Positions 9,200 to 17,979 of a DNA stretch of 45,366 nucleotides are shown here, in pieces. The notes beneath the pieces were generated by a model, which did no database searches, was not told the DNA's origin, and saw only the letters and a list, made by a program, of their open reading frames with translations. The stretch spans positions 547,195 through 592,560 of the forward strand of contig DF820456.1 of the NCBI GenBank assembly GCA_000739515.1, read 5' to 3'. This DNA comes from Candidatus Moduliflexus flocculans. GTDB taxonomy: Bacteria > Moduliflexota > Moduliflexia > Moduliflexales > Moduliflexaceae. A program made the position numbers and the translations under genes. How positions within the stretch are numbered: the stretch's first letter is position 1; every line of letters starts with the position of its first letter.

Positions 9200-10504
9200 T
9201 TATAAACACTCCGAGCAGGCTAATTTGTCGCGGAAACCGAGCAGGAAGCGTTCTGCGTCAGTTGACCATAAGCCTTTATGCTGCGCGACAATCGGCGCGA
9301 GGCCGCGATAGAGTTCTCCTAACACGCCCGTGCTTTCCTTGCCGAGGCGTTCAAGGTCGTCAATCGCCACGAGTGGCATGTCGAATTCGGTGTAGAGCAG
9401 CTTTTTGCCGCCAGGAATTTCCGGCAGATGCAACGTGGTCTGCGCCGCTGCCGTAATGCCGCCGATATGCGTTACCATCGCCGCCGGATTGATCTTCCCT
9501 TCTGACATCAATTCTAATGCGATGCGCATGTCTTCGGTGTTGCCGCCGGATGTCCCCATGACTTTATGGAAATTGTAATGCACATCGTAAATATTTAATT
9601 TGGCGGAAAGCGTTGTGTCCGTCGGGCCAGCGAAGAAATTCAACGTTCCTTCAAAGCCGAGAATGCGCTGTCCTTGCTCGAATACTGCCGGAATCGGCGC
9701 GAAGACGAAGGCGTCGTCCACCATTTTGCCGTTGGTCAATTCCGCGACGCGCTGCGCGAGATCAACATCTTTGGTGTTAATAAAAACCAATTCCACGCCG
9801 CAGCTTTTGGCGTGTTCCGCCGGATAGAGTTCTTTGACGCGATTGATGCGGGCGTCGTCAATATCGGTCACAATCAGCATTTTCGGCTGACGCGGGCCGT
9901 GCAGCGTGTAGTCAATCAGCCCCAAGCCCATCGGGCCGCAGCCTGCCAGAATCGCCATGTTGCCGCCTGCAATAATGCCCATTTCATGCTGATATGAGCC
10001 GGGCGCGACATGATAATTCGCCCGCACCGCGCCGATAATGCAGGACATCGGCTCGGCGAGCGAAGCTTTGAAAAAGGCGTCGCCAGAATAGGGCAGCAGA
10101 CAATTCATTTCCAATACGTCGCGGGGAATAATGGCGTAGGTCGCGTTGCCGCCGATGTAGCGATAGGAATAACCGGGCGCGGACAGCACGCCGACCGGCC
10201 CGCCAGGATAATTCGTGGCGGGCTGAATGCCGAACAACTGGCCGACTTCCCATTGCCCTTTGTATTTCGCGCCGACTTCCACGATTTTTCCAGAAAATTC
10301 ATGCCCCAACAGCGTCGGGTGTTCGGCGATATCGTTGGGAATCCGTTTGTGTTTCGTCCCCTGTTTCGCGGCTTTATGGCACGACATGCAAATACTGTTG
10401 GAGACGATATGGACGAGGATTTCGTCCTCTTTGATTGGCGGCAGTTCGAACGTTTCCAAACGTAAATCTTCTGCCCCGTAAATGCGTAATGCGGTTGTTT
10501 TCAT
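9200..10504 (-). CDS. Zinc-dependent alcohol/polyol dehydrogenase (MDR family)
   Basis: This is a medium-chain dehydrogenase/reductase of 434 residues, longer than the usual 340-380. Catalytic zinc ligands are C39 in ICMSCHK and H67/E68 in LLGHEFSG. The nucleotide-binding motif is AGCGPMGLGL, followed by an acidic residue region (VTDID) that favours NAD. The four-cysteine structural zinc loop is not evident. Members of this type oxidise secondary alcohols of sugars and polyols (sorbitol, iditol or threonine dehydrogenase-like). The start is four bases after the stop of the SDR gene, so the two are co-translated, suggesting sequential oxidations or an oxidation/reduction pair on one sugar or polyol. 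Confidence 0.87.
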   Translation of the reverse strand: MKTTALRIYGAEDLRLETFELPPIKEDEILVHIVSNSICMSCHKAAKQGTKHKRIPNDIAEHPTLLGHEFSGKIVEVGAKYKGQWEVGQLFGIQPATNYPGGPVGVLSAPGYSYRYIGGNATYAIIPRDVLEMNCLLPYSGDAFFKASLAEPMSCIIGAVRANYHVAPGSYQHEMGIIAGGNMAILAGCGPMGLGLIDYTLHGPRQPKMLIVTDIDDARINRVKELYPAEHAKSCGVELVFINTKDVDLAQRVAELTNGKMVDDAFVFAPIPAVFEQGQRILGFEGTLNFFAGPTDTTLSAKLNIYDVHYNFHKVMGTSGGNTEDMRIALELMSEGKINPAAMVTHIGGITAAAQTTLHLPEIPGGKKLLYTEFDMPLVAIDDLERLGKESTGVLGELYRGLAPIVAQHKGLWSTDAERFLLGFRDKLACSECL

Positions 10505-10508
10505 GATG

Positions 10509-11324
10509 TTATCCTCTCCCCCACCAGGCGTTGAGCGATTGATTGATCATGGAATCCATGACCGACGCGCTGCACAACACGACAAGCTTGGCGACTTCTT
10601 CCGGTGTGCCGACGCGCCCAAGCGGTAATTGTTTGGCGTAATATTCCGTGACCACGCGCTTCGCGTCATCAGGAACGTCTGGATTATATGTTAAACCAAG
10701 ACTGTTGGCATACGAGACGAAATCCCAGCCAGCGGTCGGAGCGATGCCGAAACGCGGAAAAATCGCGAAGACGTTTTGATGGCCATGTTCTTTGGAAATC
10801 GCCTGCCCAAGCATTTCTAAGCCGACTTTCGTGGTGCTGTATATGGCCATCCCCGCGCTGGCGTGGTCGGCGGAACTGGAACTCATCATGATGATGCGCC
10901 CGAAACTCTGCCCGCCGTACTGCGGATCGGCCATATACGGGATGCAGGCTTGCGAGGCGTAAATCGCACCGCGCAGGTTGATCGTCATCATCTGTTCCCA
11001 GAAGGCGTCGTCAATATCCAGCACATTGCGCCGCTTAATCAAGCCAGCGTTGTTAATGAGAAAATCAATCCGTCCGAACGCGCGAATCGCGGCGTCCGCC
11101 ATTTCCTGCACCGACGCTTTCTGCGTGACGTTTGTCTGTGTGGCAATCGCCTTAACGCCGTATTTCTGCGTCAATCCGTCCGCCAATTTCTGTGCCGGCT
11201 CAATCACGATGTCGGCAATTACGAGGTTAACGCCTTCTCGCGCATATTCCTCGGCAATCGCTGCGCCGAATCCGCCTGCGCCGCCCGTGATAATTGCGAC
11301 TTTTCCGGAAAGTCCTAATTCCAT
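10509..11324 (-). CDS. Short-chain dehydrogenase/reductase
   Basis: This is a classical SDR of 271 residues. The cofactor motif TGGAGGFG is near residue 13, NNAG near residue 90, the catalytic Ser in IMMSSSS and YxxxK in YSTTK. The start at 11324 (MELGLSGKVAIITGG) is chosen because AGGGGG lies about nine bases upstream and the longer frame runs into a repeat element. The substrate is unknown; together with the zinc dehydrogenase and PHP-like gene it probably belongs to a sugar or polyol catabolic operon with this gene first. Confidence 0.9.
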   Translation of the reverse strand: MELGLSGKVAIITGGAGGFGAAIAEEYAREGVNLVIADIVIEPAQKLADGLTQKYGVKAIATQTNVTQKASVQEMADAAIRAFGRIDFLINNAGLIKRRNVLDIDDAFWEQMMTINLRGAIYASQACIPYMADPQYGGQSFGRIIMMSSSSADHASAGMAIYSTTKVGLEMLGQAISKEHGHQNVFAIFPRFGIAPTAGWDFVSYANSLGLTYNPDVPDDAKRVVTEYYAKQLPLGRVGTPEEVAKLVVLCSASVMDSMINQSLNAWWGRG

Positions 11325-11345
11325 AAAAGATTCCCCCTCTACATA

Positions 11346-11376
11346 AAGGAGTGCTAAAGCTTGCTTTGGCACTCCT
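11346..11376. repeat. Small AGGAGTG/CACTCCT palindrome
   Basis: An imperfect hairpin has arms AGGAGTGCTAAAGC and GCTTTGGCACTCCT. It shares its ends with the larger elements at 14226, 16761 and 45125, so it is a short member of the same family. It sits just upstream of the SDR gene, between its ribosome binding site and a 157-bp repeat element. Confidence 0.7.
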
Positions 11377-11380
11377 GAAT

Positions 11381-11537
11381 AACTGATGTTACGCAGCGCC
11401 GCCGACAATTCCCCTCCTGGGAGGGGCAAGGGGTGGGTTCGTCCGTGAGTGATTGCTCGTGTCAAGAACCCACCCCCAACCCCTCCCCGGAGGGGAGGGT
11501 GCGGTCATTCGTCTCGAATCGGCTGCGTAACATGAGT
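11381..11537 (+). mobile_element. 157-bp MITE-like repeat, copy A
   Basis: This non-coding element is bounded by imperfect inverted ends (GATGTTACGCAGC and GCTGCGTAACATGAG) and has GC-rich internal inverted segments (CCCCTCCNGGGAGGGG). Copy B at 22648-22804 is the same length in the opposite orientation. By eye the two differ at only a few positions. It contains no transposase, so if mobile it would be moved in trans. It may also act as a bidirectional hairpin upstream of the SDR operon. Confidence 0.8.
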
Positions 11538-11843
11538 GAATAATTACAAGGATTCATAAAAATGCTCGTATTTCAGAAAACTTTTGAGTAACTATTGATG
11601 ATATATTGGGTAAATTTTGCAATAAAATTCTTCATTTTTTTAAAAATATGCAAAAACATAACCTATGCGGGATTGGGAAGAGCGTTGAAGGTATCGGGAG
11701 ACATGAGAATCGCACGTCGCGTTTGGCTGCGCAGCAGAACTTGCGCACTTCCGGCATTGTTCAGAACTTCACAGCCTTACGAAGGGAAGGTGGATGTCAA
11801 GAAAACGGGCATTTCTGGAATATGCTCGCGTAACGTCAGTTGT
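11538..11843. other. AT-rich intergenic stretch, no supported gene
   Basis: These bases lie between the repeat and the TspO stop. A plus-strand frame of 85 codons exists but has no ribosome binding site, no recognisable domain and a composition unlike the neighbours. Near 11822-11845 the sequence GCGTAACGTCAGTT resembles the end of the 157-bp repeat, so a decayed copy may have been present. Confidence 0.5.
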
Positions 11844-12320
11844 TTAATTTAACCGCCAGATCGCGAAATTTAACACTGACGCAAAGCTGCCCCACGCAAG
11901 ATACGGCAGCAGCAAGATTCCGGCGACTGTCGAAAGCGTGAAAAACAGCCAGATGGTGATGGCTAATGTGACCCAGAGCGCCGCAATATCAATCAGTCCC
12001 GCCAACGGGGAACGCAGGCCGAAAAACATCGCGCTCCACAACACATTGAACAGCAATTGAAGCAGAAACATGCCAAGCGCGAATTTGACGCCCGGCTGTG
12101 CCAGCCCTTGTTTCCAGACCAAAAAAGCGGCCACGCCCATCATGACAAAAAGCGTCGTCCAGACCGGCGCAAATATCCAGTTCGGCGGGTTAAATGACGG
12201 CTTATTCAGCGTGGCGTACCAGGTCGGAATGGCGCGTGCCGTAAAAAGTGAACCAATGATGCCAGAGGCTTCGCAAATCAAAATAGAACTGACGAGTTTG
12301 ATAATATCTTGTTTTGACAT
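11844..12320 (-). CDS. TspO/MBR family membrane protein
   Basis: The 158-residue protein with five hydrophobic helices matches the TspO/peripheral benzodiazepine receptor family in length and motifs: TWYATLNKPSFNPPNW, FAPVWTTLF and the Trp/Asn-rich second half (NVLWSAMFFGL). Family members bind tetrapyrroles and are linked to stress and light or oxygen responses. The start at 12320 is the ATG of MSKQD; the longer frame extends backwards through a repeat and into the MFS gene. It lies downstream of an MFS gene on the same strand, separated by a hairpin. Confidence 0.92.
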   Translation of the reverse strand: MSKQDIIKLVSSILICEASGIIGSLFTARAIPTWYATLNKPSFNPPNWIFAPVWTTLFVMMGVAAFLVWKQGLAQPGVKFALGMFLLQLLFNVLWSAMFFGLRSPLAGLIDIAALWVTLAITIWLFFTLSTVAGILLLPYLAWGSFASVLNFAIWRLN

Positions 12321-12328
12321 CGTTTGAA

Positions 12329-12359
12329 AGTAGAGACGCCCCGGCGGGACGTCTCTACT
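12329..12359. repeat. GTAGAGACG...CGTCTCTAC palindrome
   Basis: The arms AGTAGAGACG and CGTCTCTACT surround a GC-rich centre. This type of palindrome is a well-known dispersed repeat in cyanobacteria and other phyla. It occupies the short gap between the MFS stop and the TspO start and could act as an attenuating hairpin there. Confidence 0.75.
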
Positions 12360-12394
12360 AAGCCCCGGCATGGCATCTCTGCCGAATACGAAAA

Positions 12395-13591
12395 TTATGG
12401 TTGTGAATGCGAAAATATCTGTTTGACCCAATATGTCCCAAACAGGCCGCAAACAAGGCACGTTGCGCCTGTCGCGGCAAACATCGGCGACAGGCCGAAA
12501 TGATTTGCCAGCACGCCGCTCAGCCAGGGGCCGCTGAACATGCCGACCGCGTAAATCGCCTGATGCAAGCCCATCGCCGTGCCGCGTTCCGCCTCGCTGA
12601 CTTCGCGGATGCTCAAGCCCATTGTCAGCGGATAGCCGATGCCCGCGCCGAAACCGAGGCAGCATTGTGCGATGAATACGCCGGGCAGCGACGAACTGAA
12701 CGCCGCAAACCCGCAGCCAACGGCAAGCAGCATTACGCTGGCATACACGAAACGAAACAGGCCGATCCGCTTGAGAAACGCGGTGGCAATCAGATTGCCC
12801 GTGATGTTGATCAGCAGGTTCAGGCTGACTAACGCGCTTTGCATGACTTCCGACGCGCCGACCTGTTTTGCGAACAGCGGGAGGAAGCCGAACGTCGTGC
12901 CCCATATGACGTGCTGAATGACTGCACCGAGCAGTGATGGCCAGAGCACGTCCCGCCGCAGAATCAGGCGGAAAATTCCTTCAAACGTCGGGCGCTTGGG
13001 TGAACGCCGTTCTTCTTTCACCGGCAGGAGCGCCGCTAACGCTAACAACGAGCAGAACATGGCGGCAAAAAACGCGAGCGGATAGCCGCCGCGCTCATTC
13101 AAAAAGCCGGTTGACGCTGTTCCCGCAAGCCGCCCTAACGAATTGACGAGCGTCAGCAGCGACGTGGCGCGCACGGCTTCTTCTGGCGGAAACAGGCTGT
13201 TAAACACCACAATCAACAGCACCCACGTGCTGGCGGCGATGCCGGTAAAAATTCGACCGATCAGAATTTGCGTGACGCTGTCCGCCGTTCCCATCAGCCA
13301 TGCGCCAGCCCCGACCAGCAGAATGCAGGCAATGATAAACGGCTTGCGCCAGCCGAGCCAGTCGGACACAATGCCGAGCGGCAGGCGGAAAATCGCCTGC
13401 CAGAGGCCGTACATCGCCAACACCGCGCCAACCATCGCGAGATTATCAGTTTTCGTGCGCACATAGACCGGCAACGTCGGCATATAGACATACTGCGCCA
13501 TCCAGTACAAAAAGACGACCAACATATTCAGTGCGATGAGTAGATTGCGATTAGCCTTACAGGGAACAACAGATTGATTCACAGTTTGCAT
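12395..13591 (-). CDS. Major facilitator superfamily transporter
   Basis: The 398-residue protein has about twelve membrane helices. The MFS loop 2-3 signature is readable as FRLPLGIVSDWLGWRKP, and the second half repeats a similar pattern. The family imports or exports small molecules by proton coupling. The efflux-like motif C region (GxxxGPxxGG) appears only loosely as GRLAGTASTGF, so direction and substrate are not determined. AGGAG lies twelve bases before the ATG, a rather long spacing. TspO follows downstream. Confidence 0.85.
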   Translation of the reverse strand: MQTVNQSVVPCKANRNLLIALNMLVVFLYWMAQYVYMPTLPVYVRTKTDNLAMVGAVLAMYGLWQAIFRLPLGIVSDWLGWRKPFIIACILLVGAGAWLMGTADSVTQILIGRIFTGIAASTWVLLIVVFNSLFPPEEAVRATSLLTLVNSLGRLAGTASTGFLNERGGYPLAFFAAMFCSLLALAALLPVKEERRSPKRPTFEGIFRLILRRDVLWPSLLGAVIQHVIWGTTFGFLPLFAKQVGASEVMQSALVSLNLLINITGNLIATAFLKRIGLFRFVYASVMLLAVGCGFAAFSSSLPGVFIAQCCLGFGAGIGYPLTMGLSIREVSEAERGTAMGLHQAIYAVGMFSGPWLSGVLANHFGLSPMFAATGATCLVCGLFGTYWVKQIFSHSQP

Positions 13592-13647
13592 CCAGTCAAA
13601 TTCTCCTAAACGTTATCAAATTGAAGAATATAACGAATATCCCCGCT

Positions 13648-14199
13648 CTATTCTTTTAAAAATTGCGTTTTGCGCCATTCCCGCATCTGGTCAAGATAGA
13701 TGCGCCGCATCGCCAGAATTTCCTGATCATAGCGTCCGTCGCGAAAATCCGGGAACGTCCAGTCGAACGGCTGATAATTGCCTTTAGAGTAGCGCCCCAC
13801 GAAATCGGCGTAAATGCCGCGATCGAGATAGATTTTCTGCCCTGCTTCTTTGGCGGAGGCCAGCACGATTTTGTTGTGATCCAGATAGCCCGCGTCGAGG
13901 TTGACGATCCGCTTGCCGTCAATGGCGAGCGCATCTTCGATGTCGTTGCAGCGGAGTTTCATGCCGACCAATTCCGTCGGCGGCAGCAGCGTCGCGAACG
14001 AGACGAGACGCCGATAGAGCGGGCTGCCCATTTCGGGCGCGTAATACTCGCTGACATCAAAAATATGATCGCCACCTTCGAAATCAATCTCGTCCCAGAC
14101 GGCAGTCAATTCGCGTTTCGCCAATGCGAGCGCGTCGGGTGTGGCGAACAAAATAGCCACGTAATATTTCATCGGAAACGGCGGAAGTGTATGTGCCAT
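13648..14199 (-). CDS. DUF4416 family protein
   Basis: The 183-residue soluble protein matches the DUF4416 pattern: KYYVAILFATPDAL near the start, DVSEYYAPEMGSPLYRRLVSF, the MKLRCNDIED strand, and NLDAGYLDHNKIVLAS...KIYLDRGIYAD. The family is found in sulfate reducers, Thermotoga and candidate phyla and has no assigned function. A start with AAGGAAAT upstream supports 14199. No partner gene gives a clue. Confidence 0.85.
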   Translation of the reverse strand: MAHTLPPFPMKYYVAILFATPDALALAKRELTAVWDEIDFEGGDHIFDVSEYYAPEMGSPLYRRLVSFATLLPPTELVGMKLRCNDIEDALAIDGKRIVNLDAGYLDHNKIVLASAKEAGQKIYLDRGIYADFVGRYSKGNYQPFDWTFPDFRDGRYDQEILAMRRIYLDQMREWRKTQFLKE

Positions 14200-14225
14200 A
14201 ATATTTCCTTAAATTGCCAATCATC

Positions 14226-14290
14226 GTACTACACTGTTTCATACATTTTTAAGAGTTTGCTGGAATGTCACATCAAGATTTGACACTCCT
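14226..14290. repeat. ACTACACTGTTTC element, half-length copy
   Basis: The sequence begins GTACTACACTGTTTC and ends in a TGTCACATCAAGATTTGACACTCC-type hairpin. It matches the right portion of the element at 45125-45238 in reverse complement, and also shares its ends with 16761-16842. It lies just upstream of the DUF4416 gene. Confidence 0.75.
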
Positions 14291-14455
14291 TCTCCGGGTT
14301 CAACGTCATTGAATAATGCTATAACACATTCTTACAACCCACCCTTTCCAGAAGGGCAGAGTTGTTAAATTCTCTGGCTTTTCGTGTATTCGCGGGATAC
14401 GATTCAACCTGGTCTTCGTAGAACTTAATAGCCCTGCCCCTCCCATGAGGAAAGT
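14291..14455. other. Intergenic remnant sequence
   Basis: A small hairpin (ACAAC...CCCTT/AAGGG...GTTGT near 14334-14369) and a CCCCTCCCATGAGG segment near 14437 resemble pieces of the 157-bp repeat. No gene is supported between the repeat and the glycosidase stop. Confidence 0.4.
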
Positions 14456-15937
14456 TCAGGGTTCGTCACTTACATCAAAAACATGATACGACCAGGACGG
14501 CAAATCAAGATAGAGTCCGCGCTCGACCAATTCCTTCCCTTCTCGGAGATAGCTGGCGGAACTGAGCAAGTCCTTGAACCGAACCGACCGATGTTGGATG
14601 TCGGGAAAAGGCAATTTCAGATAGCACTGGCTCTGATGGGGCGCGTAATTCACGACGACCAACACATGTTCACCGCTTGATCCGCGCCAGGAATGAGCGA
14701 TAAACGCTTCCCAGGAGTTGTTCCCATCCCAGGCTGGCTGACAGTCAAGCCACTGCCATTCCCCATTTTTTACGACAGGCTTGCGAAGGATGGCGAGCAA
14801 TTGGTCATAAAATGCCTGAAGTTCTTTATTCGGAGTTTCTTCCGGAGCGCGAACGAGATGGGGCGAAATGCGGATTTTCCGTCCGTCGAATTGTCCCTGA
14901 TGAAAAAAACGAAGGCCGGGGATGAAATACGTAATCACCGCGGCGGCCTGATGAATGGCGAGATCGAAGGTTGCGGCAGCGCGAGGTTCGTCGTGATTTT
15001 CCAAAAACCGCGCAAGCTTCGTCTGATACGCAAGATCGGCGCGGAGATGTTCGCGCACTGGCCGGGCATGCCCCTCGCGCAGGCGATCATACAGACGCTT
15101 GTCGTAAGCGTAGTCAAACCCTTGCTGTTGAAGCGTCCATTCCATATCCCAATACACTTCGGCCATGAAGCAAAAATTTGGTGTTTGTTCACGCACGCGT
15201 TGAATGGCATGCGGCCAGAATGGAGCGGGTTTTCGTCCCCATGTCCGCTCGAAGATTTCGGGAAGCATCAGCATCGCCATATCGCAGCGCGCGCCGTCGC
15301 TCAGACTGGCGATATGCTTGAGTTCTCGGATCATCGCCTCCTGCGTCGCGGGATTGCTGTAATCAAGCTGCAACGTATCCGGCCAGCCGGAAAAATACGG
15401 ATCGCGGCCGTAGGCAAAAATCATGTCTCTTTTTTTTCGCGTGACCCGGATATAGTTCTGCGGCTCATGCGCGAGCAGGTCTTCCGTCCCCATGATGAAA
15501 TATTCCGGGTGATCCTCGACCCAGGGGTGATCCAGCCCCGTATGATTCGGGACAAAATCAAGCATTAATTTCAGACCGCGTTTCGCAAGCCGCTGGCGCA
15601 AGCGCGTCAGTGCCGCCTCCCCGCCCAGCGCAGGCGAAACCGTATAGGCAGTAATCGCAAAACCAGAACCGGCGATGTCTTCTTCGCGCAGATCAGGCAG
15701 AGTTTTCTGAAAATCCGCCCGCCATTCTGGCTGGCTGCGGGAAACCTGCTGTCCAGCCAATCCGGTCTGCCAGACGCTCAGCAGCCAAACCCAATCCATC
15801 CCCAGCCCTGCGAGCCGGTCAAGCTCGGCGTCCGGAATGTCATCCAGCGTCGCCGCCCGTCCCAACTGCCTGGATAATTCCGTCAGCCAGACGCGAGTAT
15901 TGATTTGATAGAGTGATCGATAATGTGCATGCGTCAT
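14456..15937 (-). CDS. GH13 alpha-amylase-family glycosidase
   Basis: The 493-residue enzyme has the four GH13 regions: I DFVPNH (127-132), II GARCDMAM with catalytic nucleophile D219, III FMAEVYW with acid/base E260, and IV LENHDEP with H315/D316. The catalytic triad is therefore complete. No signal peptide is seen, so it probably acts on intracellular alpha-glucans, maltooligosaccharides or trehalose-type sugars. The start at 15937 (MTHAHYRS) is chosen because GAGGTGG lies just upstream; the GTG at 16012 and the ATG at 15958 lack one. It follows pgl and gnd on the same strand, which links glucan breakdown to the oxidative pentose phosphate route. Confidence 0.9.
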   Translation of the reverse strand: MTHAHYRSLYQINTRVWLTELSRQLGRAATLDDIPDAELDRLAGLGMDWVWLLSVWQTGLAGQQVSRSQPEWRADFQKTLPDLREEDIAGSGFAITAYTVSPALGGEAALTRLRQRLAKRGLKLMLDFVPNHTGLDHPWVEDHPEYFIMGTEDLLAHEPQNYIRVTRKKRDMIFAYGRDPYFSGWPDTLQLDYSNPATQEAMIRELKHIASLSDGARCDMAMLMLPEIFERTWGRKPAPFWPHAIQRVREQTPNFCFMAEVYWDMEWTLQQQGFDYAYDKRLYDRLREGHARPVREHLRADLAYQTKLARFLENHDEPRAAATFDLAIHQAAAVITYFIPGLRFFHQGQFDGRKIRISPHLVRAPEETPNKELQAFYDQLLAILRKPVVKNGEWQWLDCQPAWDGNNSWEAFIAHSWRGSSGEHVLVVVNYAPHQSQCYLKLPFPDIQHRSVRFKDLLSSASYLREGKELVERGLYLDLPSWSYHVFDVSDEP

Positions 15938-16052
15938 GTTCTCCACCTCTATTTTCATGCGTTGTGGCGTTGATCGAAACTGGAGTTTCGACCAACATGA
16001 ACAACTTCTCACGAAGGTTGTTCACCTTCGTAAGGTTCTTATCATGAGATTT

Positions 16053-16742
16053 CTACATCTTTCCCGCCGCCGCTGCATCAGCCAGCACGATAGCCTGCGC
16101 CTGATTGACTCGACCTGCGGGAATCGAGCCGTCGCCTTGAAGCAGCCGTGCGAACATCCTGGATTTTTCGTTTCCGGTAATGATCCACAGTACCCGGCGG
16201 GCGCGATTGATGACCGGATACGTCAGGGTCATCCGGCGTCTTTGCTGATACAGCCCGGTCAGCGCCACGTCGGCATCCATGACATCCAATACCGGATCAT
16301 CAGGAATCAAGGACGCAGTATGTCCGTCAGCGCCGATGCCTAAATGAATCAGGTCGAACACCAGCGGCGTTCCGGCGATCTGTTGAAGCGTCCGAACATA
16401 TTTTTTCGCCGCAACGTCCAGATTATCGTCTTCAACCGGCATCGCATAAATATGCTTGGGAGGTATCGGAGCAGATTCCAGCACGCTTTCACGCAGGTGG
16501 AGCAGATTTCGGTCAGGGTGTCCCGCCGGAGCGATGCGCTCGTCAACCTGCGCCACATAGACGCCTTGCCAGGGGACATCTTCACGCCCAAGCGCCCGCA
16601 GCATCTGCCAGGGCGTTTTGCCCCCGCTCACCGCCATCACGAAACGCCCGCGCTCCGCTACATCCGCTCGCGCCATCACGGCAATCATTGCGGCGGCTGC
16701 CTGTGCGACGGCTTCTGCATCAGGGTAAATAGTGATTTCCAT
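16053..16742 (-). CDS. pgl: 6-phosphogluconolactonase
   Basis: This enzyme hydrolyses 6-phosphogluconolactone in the oxidative pentose phosphate pathway. The family signature is seen in AVSGGKTPWQMLRAL, VDERIAPAGHPDRN and LGIGADGHTASLIPDDP, the last being highly diagnostic. The product is about 229 residues, normal length. The second ATG (16742) is preferred because AAAGG sits six bases before it, whereas it abuts the first ATG (16748). The upstream gene is the dehydrogenase for the next pathway step; glucose-6-phosphate dehydrogenase is not in the window. Confidence 0.93.
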   Translation of the reverse strand: MEITIYPDAEAVAQAAAAMIAVMARADVAERGRFVMAVSGGKTPWQMLRALGREDVPWQGVYVAQVDERIAPAGHPDRNLLHLRESVLESAPIPPKHIYAMPVEDDNLDVAAKKYVRTLQQIAGTPLVFDLIHLGIGADGHTASLIPDDPVLDVMDADVALTGLYQQRRRMTLTYPVINRARRVLWIITGNEKSRMFARLLQGDGSIPAGRVNQAQAIVLADAAAAGKM

Positions 16743-16760
16743 GCTCATCCTTTAAATAAC

Positions 16761-16842
16761 GACTACGACACTGTTTCGTAAATCTTTAGGAGTGCGAAAT
16801 CAAGATTTCGCACTCCTAAAGATTCATGCAACAGTGTACTAC
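16761..16842. repeat. 82-bp palindromic element between gnd and pgl
   Basis: This is a nearly perfect inverted repeat: CACTGTT...AATCTTTAGGAGTGCGAAATC, a two-base centre, then the complement ending in AACAGTGTACTAC. It is the most symmetrical copy of the family also found at 14226 and 45125. It fills most of the gap between two genes that would otherwise be a tight operon, and would form a long RNA hairpin in their transcript. Confidence 0.85.
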
Positions 16843-16861
16843 AAGGATTTATCGCAAAACT

Positions 16862-17875
16862 TCAAGCGGGCTTTTCATGATGGCCGCCAAACTGAAAGCG
16901 CATTGCGGAAAGCAGTTTATCCTGATAATCGGATTCGCCGCGCGAATAGAAGCGGGCATACAACGCGGTTGTCAACACCGGTACCGGCACGGCTTCGTCA
17001 ATCGCGGCATTGATCGTCCAGCGGCCTTCGCCGGAATCCGACACACGCCCGGCGAAATTCTTGAGGGTAACATCTTTGGTCAACGCCGTCGCCGTCAAAT
17101 CGAGCAGCCAGGACGCTATCACGCTGCCGCGCCGCCAGACTTCGGCAATATCGGCTAAGTTGAAGTCATACTGATAATTTTCAGGATAGCGCAGCGGCGT
17201 GGTTTCGGCGTCAACCTCATGTTTCGCCTTGCCGATGTTTGCGGATTCCAGAATGCCCATTCCTTCCGCATACGCCGCCATCAGGCCGTATTCGATGCCG
17301 TTATGCACCATTTTGACGAAATGCCCCGCGCCGTTCGCGCCGCAATGGAGATACCCCAATTCCGCCGTGCCACCAATGTTTTCGCGTCCCGGCGTCCGCG
17401 CAATATCGCCCCGGCCAGGCGCTAACGTGGCGAAAATGGGATCGAGATATTTCACGACCTCCTGTTCGCCGCCGATCATCATGCAATAGCCGCGTTCAAG
17501 CCCCCAGACGCCGCCGCTCGTGCCAACATCAATATAATGAATTCCCTTCGGCATCAGTTCTTTTGCCCGGCGGATGTCATCCACGTAATAGGAATTGCCG
17601 CCGTCAATGACGATATCTCCTTTTTCAAGGAGCGGCAGGAGGTCTGAAATGCTCCTGTCCACAACCGCCGCCGGAACCATCAACCATACGACGCGCGGCA
17701 GTTCAAGCGTGCTGACAAAATCTTTAAGGGAAGACGCGCCGATGGCCTGTTCTTTGACGAGATCGTTGACTACTTGTTGCGACCGGTCATACACCACGCA
17801 TTGATGGCCGCCTTTCATCAGCCTGCGCGCCATGTTCCCGCCCATGCGCCCCAATCCGATCATTCCGATTTTCAT
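16862..17875 (-). CDS. gnd: 6-phosphogluconate dehydrogenase (decarboxylating), short NAD-type
   Basis: This enzyme oxidises and decarboxylates 6-phosphogluconate to ribulose 5-phosphate. The Rossmann motif [12 protein letters not shown] is at the N-terminus, then [29 protein letters not shown] and [12 protein letters not shown] with the catalytic Lys and His/Asn. At about 337 residues it belongs to the short GndA/YqeC-like group rather than the 470-residue NADP enzymes. The start at 17875 (MKIGMIG) has AAGGGA six bases upstream; the ORF could begin one codon earlier. It precedes pgl. Confidence 0.93.
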   Translation of the reverse strand: MKIGMIGLGRMGGNMARRLMKGGHQCVVYDRSQQVVNDLVKEQAIGASSLKDFVSTLELPRVVWLMVPAAVVDRSISDLLPLLEKGDIVIDGGNSYYVDDIRRAKELMPKGIHYIDVGTSGGVWGLERGYCMMIGGEQEVVKYLDPIFATLAPGRGDIARTPGRENIGGTAELGYLHCGANGAGHFVKMVHNGIEYGLMAAYAEGMGILESANIGKAKHEVDAETTPLRYPENYQYDFNLADIAEVWRRGSVIASWLLDLTATALTKDVTLKNFAGRVSDSGEGRWTINAAIDEAVPVPVLTTALYARFYSRGESDYQDKLLSAMRFQFGGHHEKPA

Positions 17876-17979
17876 CATATTTCCCTTCTTTTGCTGTCGT
17901 TCGGCTGACATGAGTGCCTTCCTTTTTTAAGCTCGCCCGGTCAAACATTGAAACACTGGCCGGGCGGCGGTCGGTGTAT

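Noticed and set aside
11595..11852. 85-codon plus-strand frame
   Set aside because: No ribosome binding site, atypical composition, ends antisense to the TspO stop.
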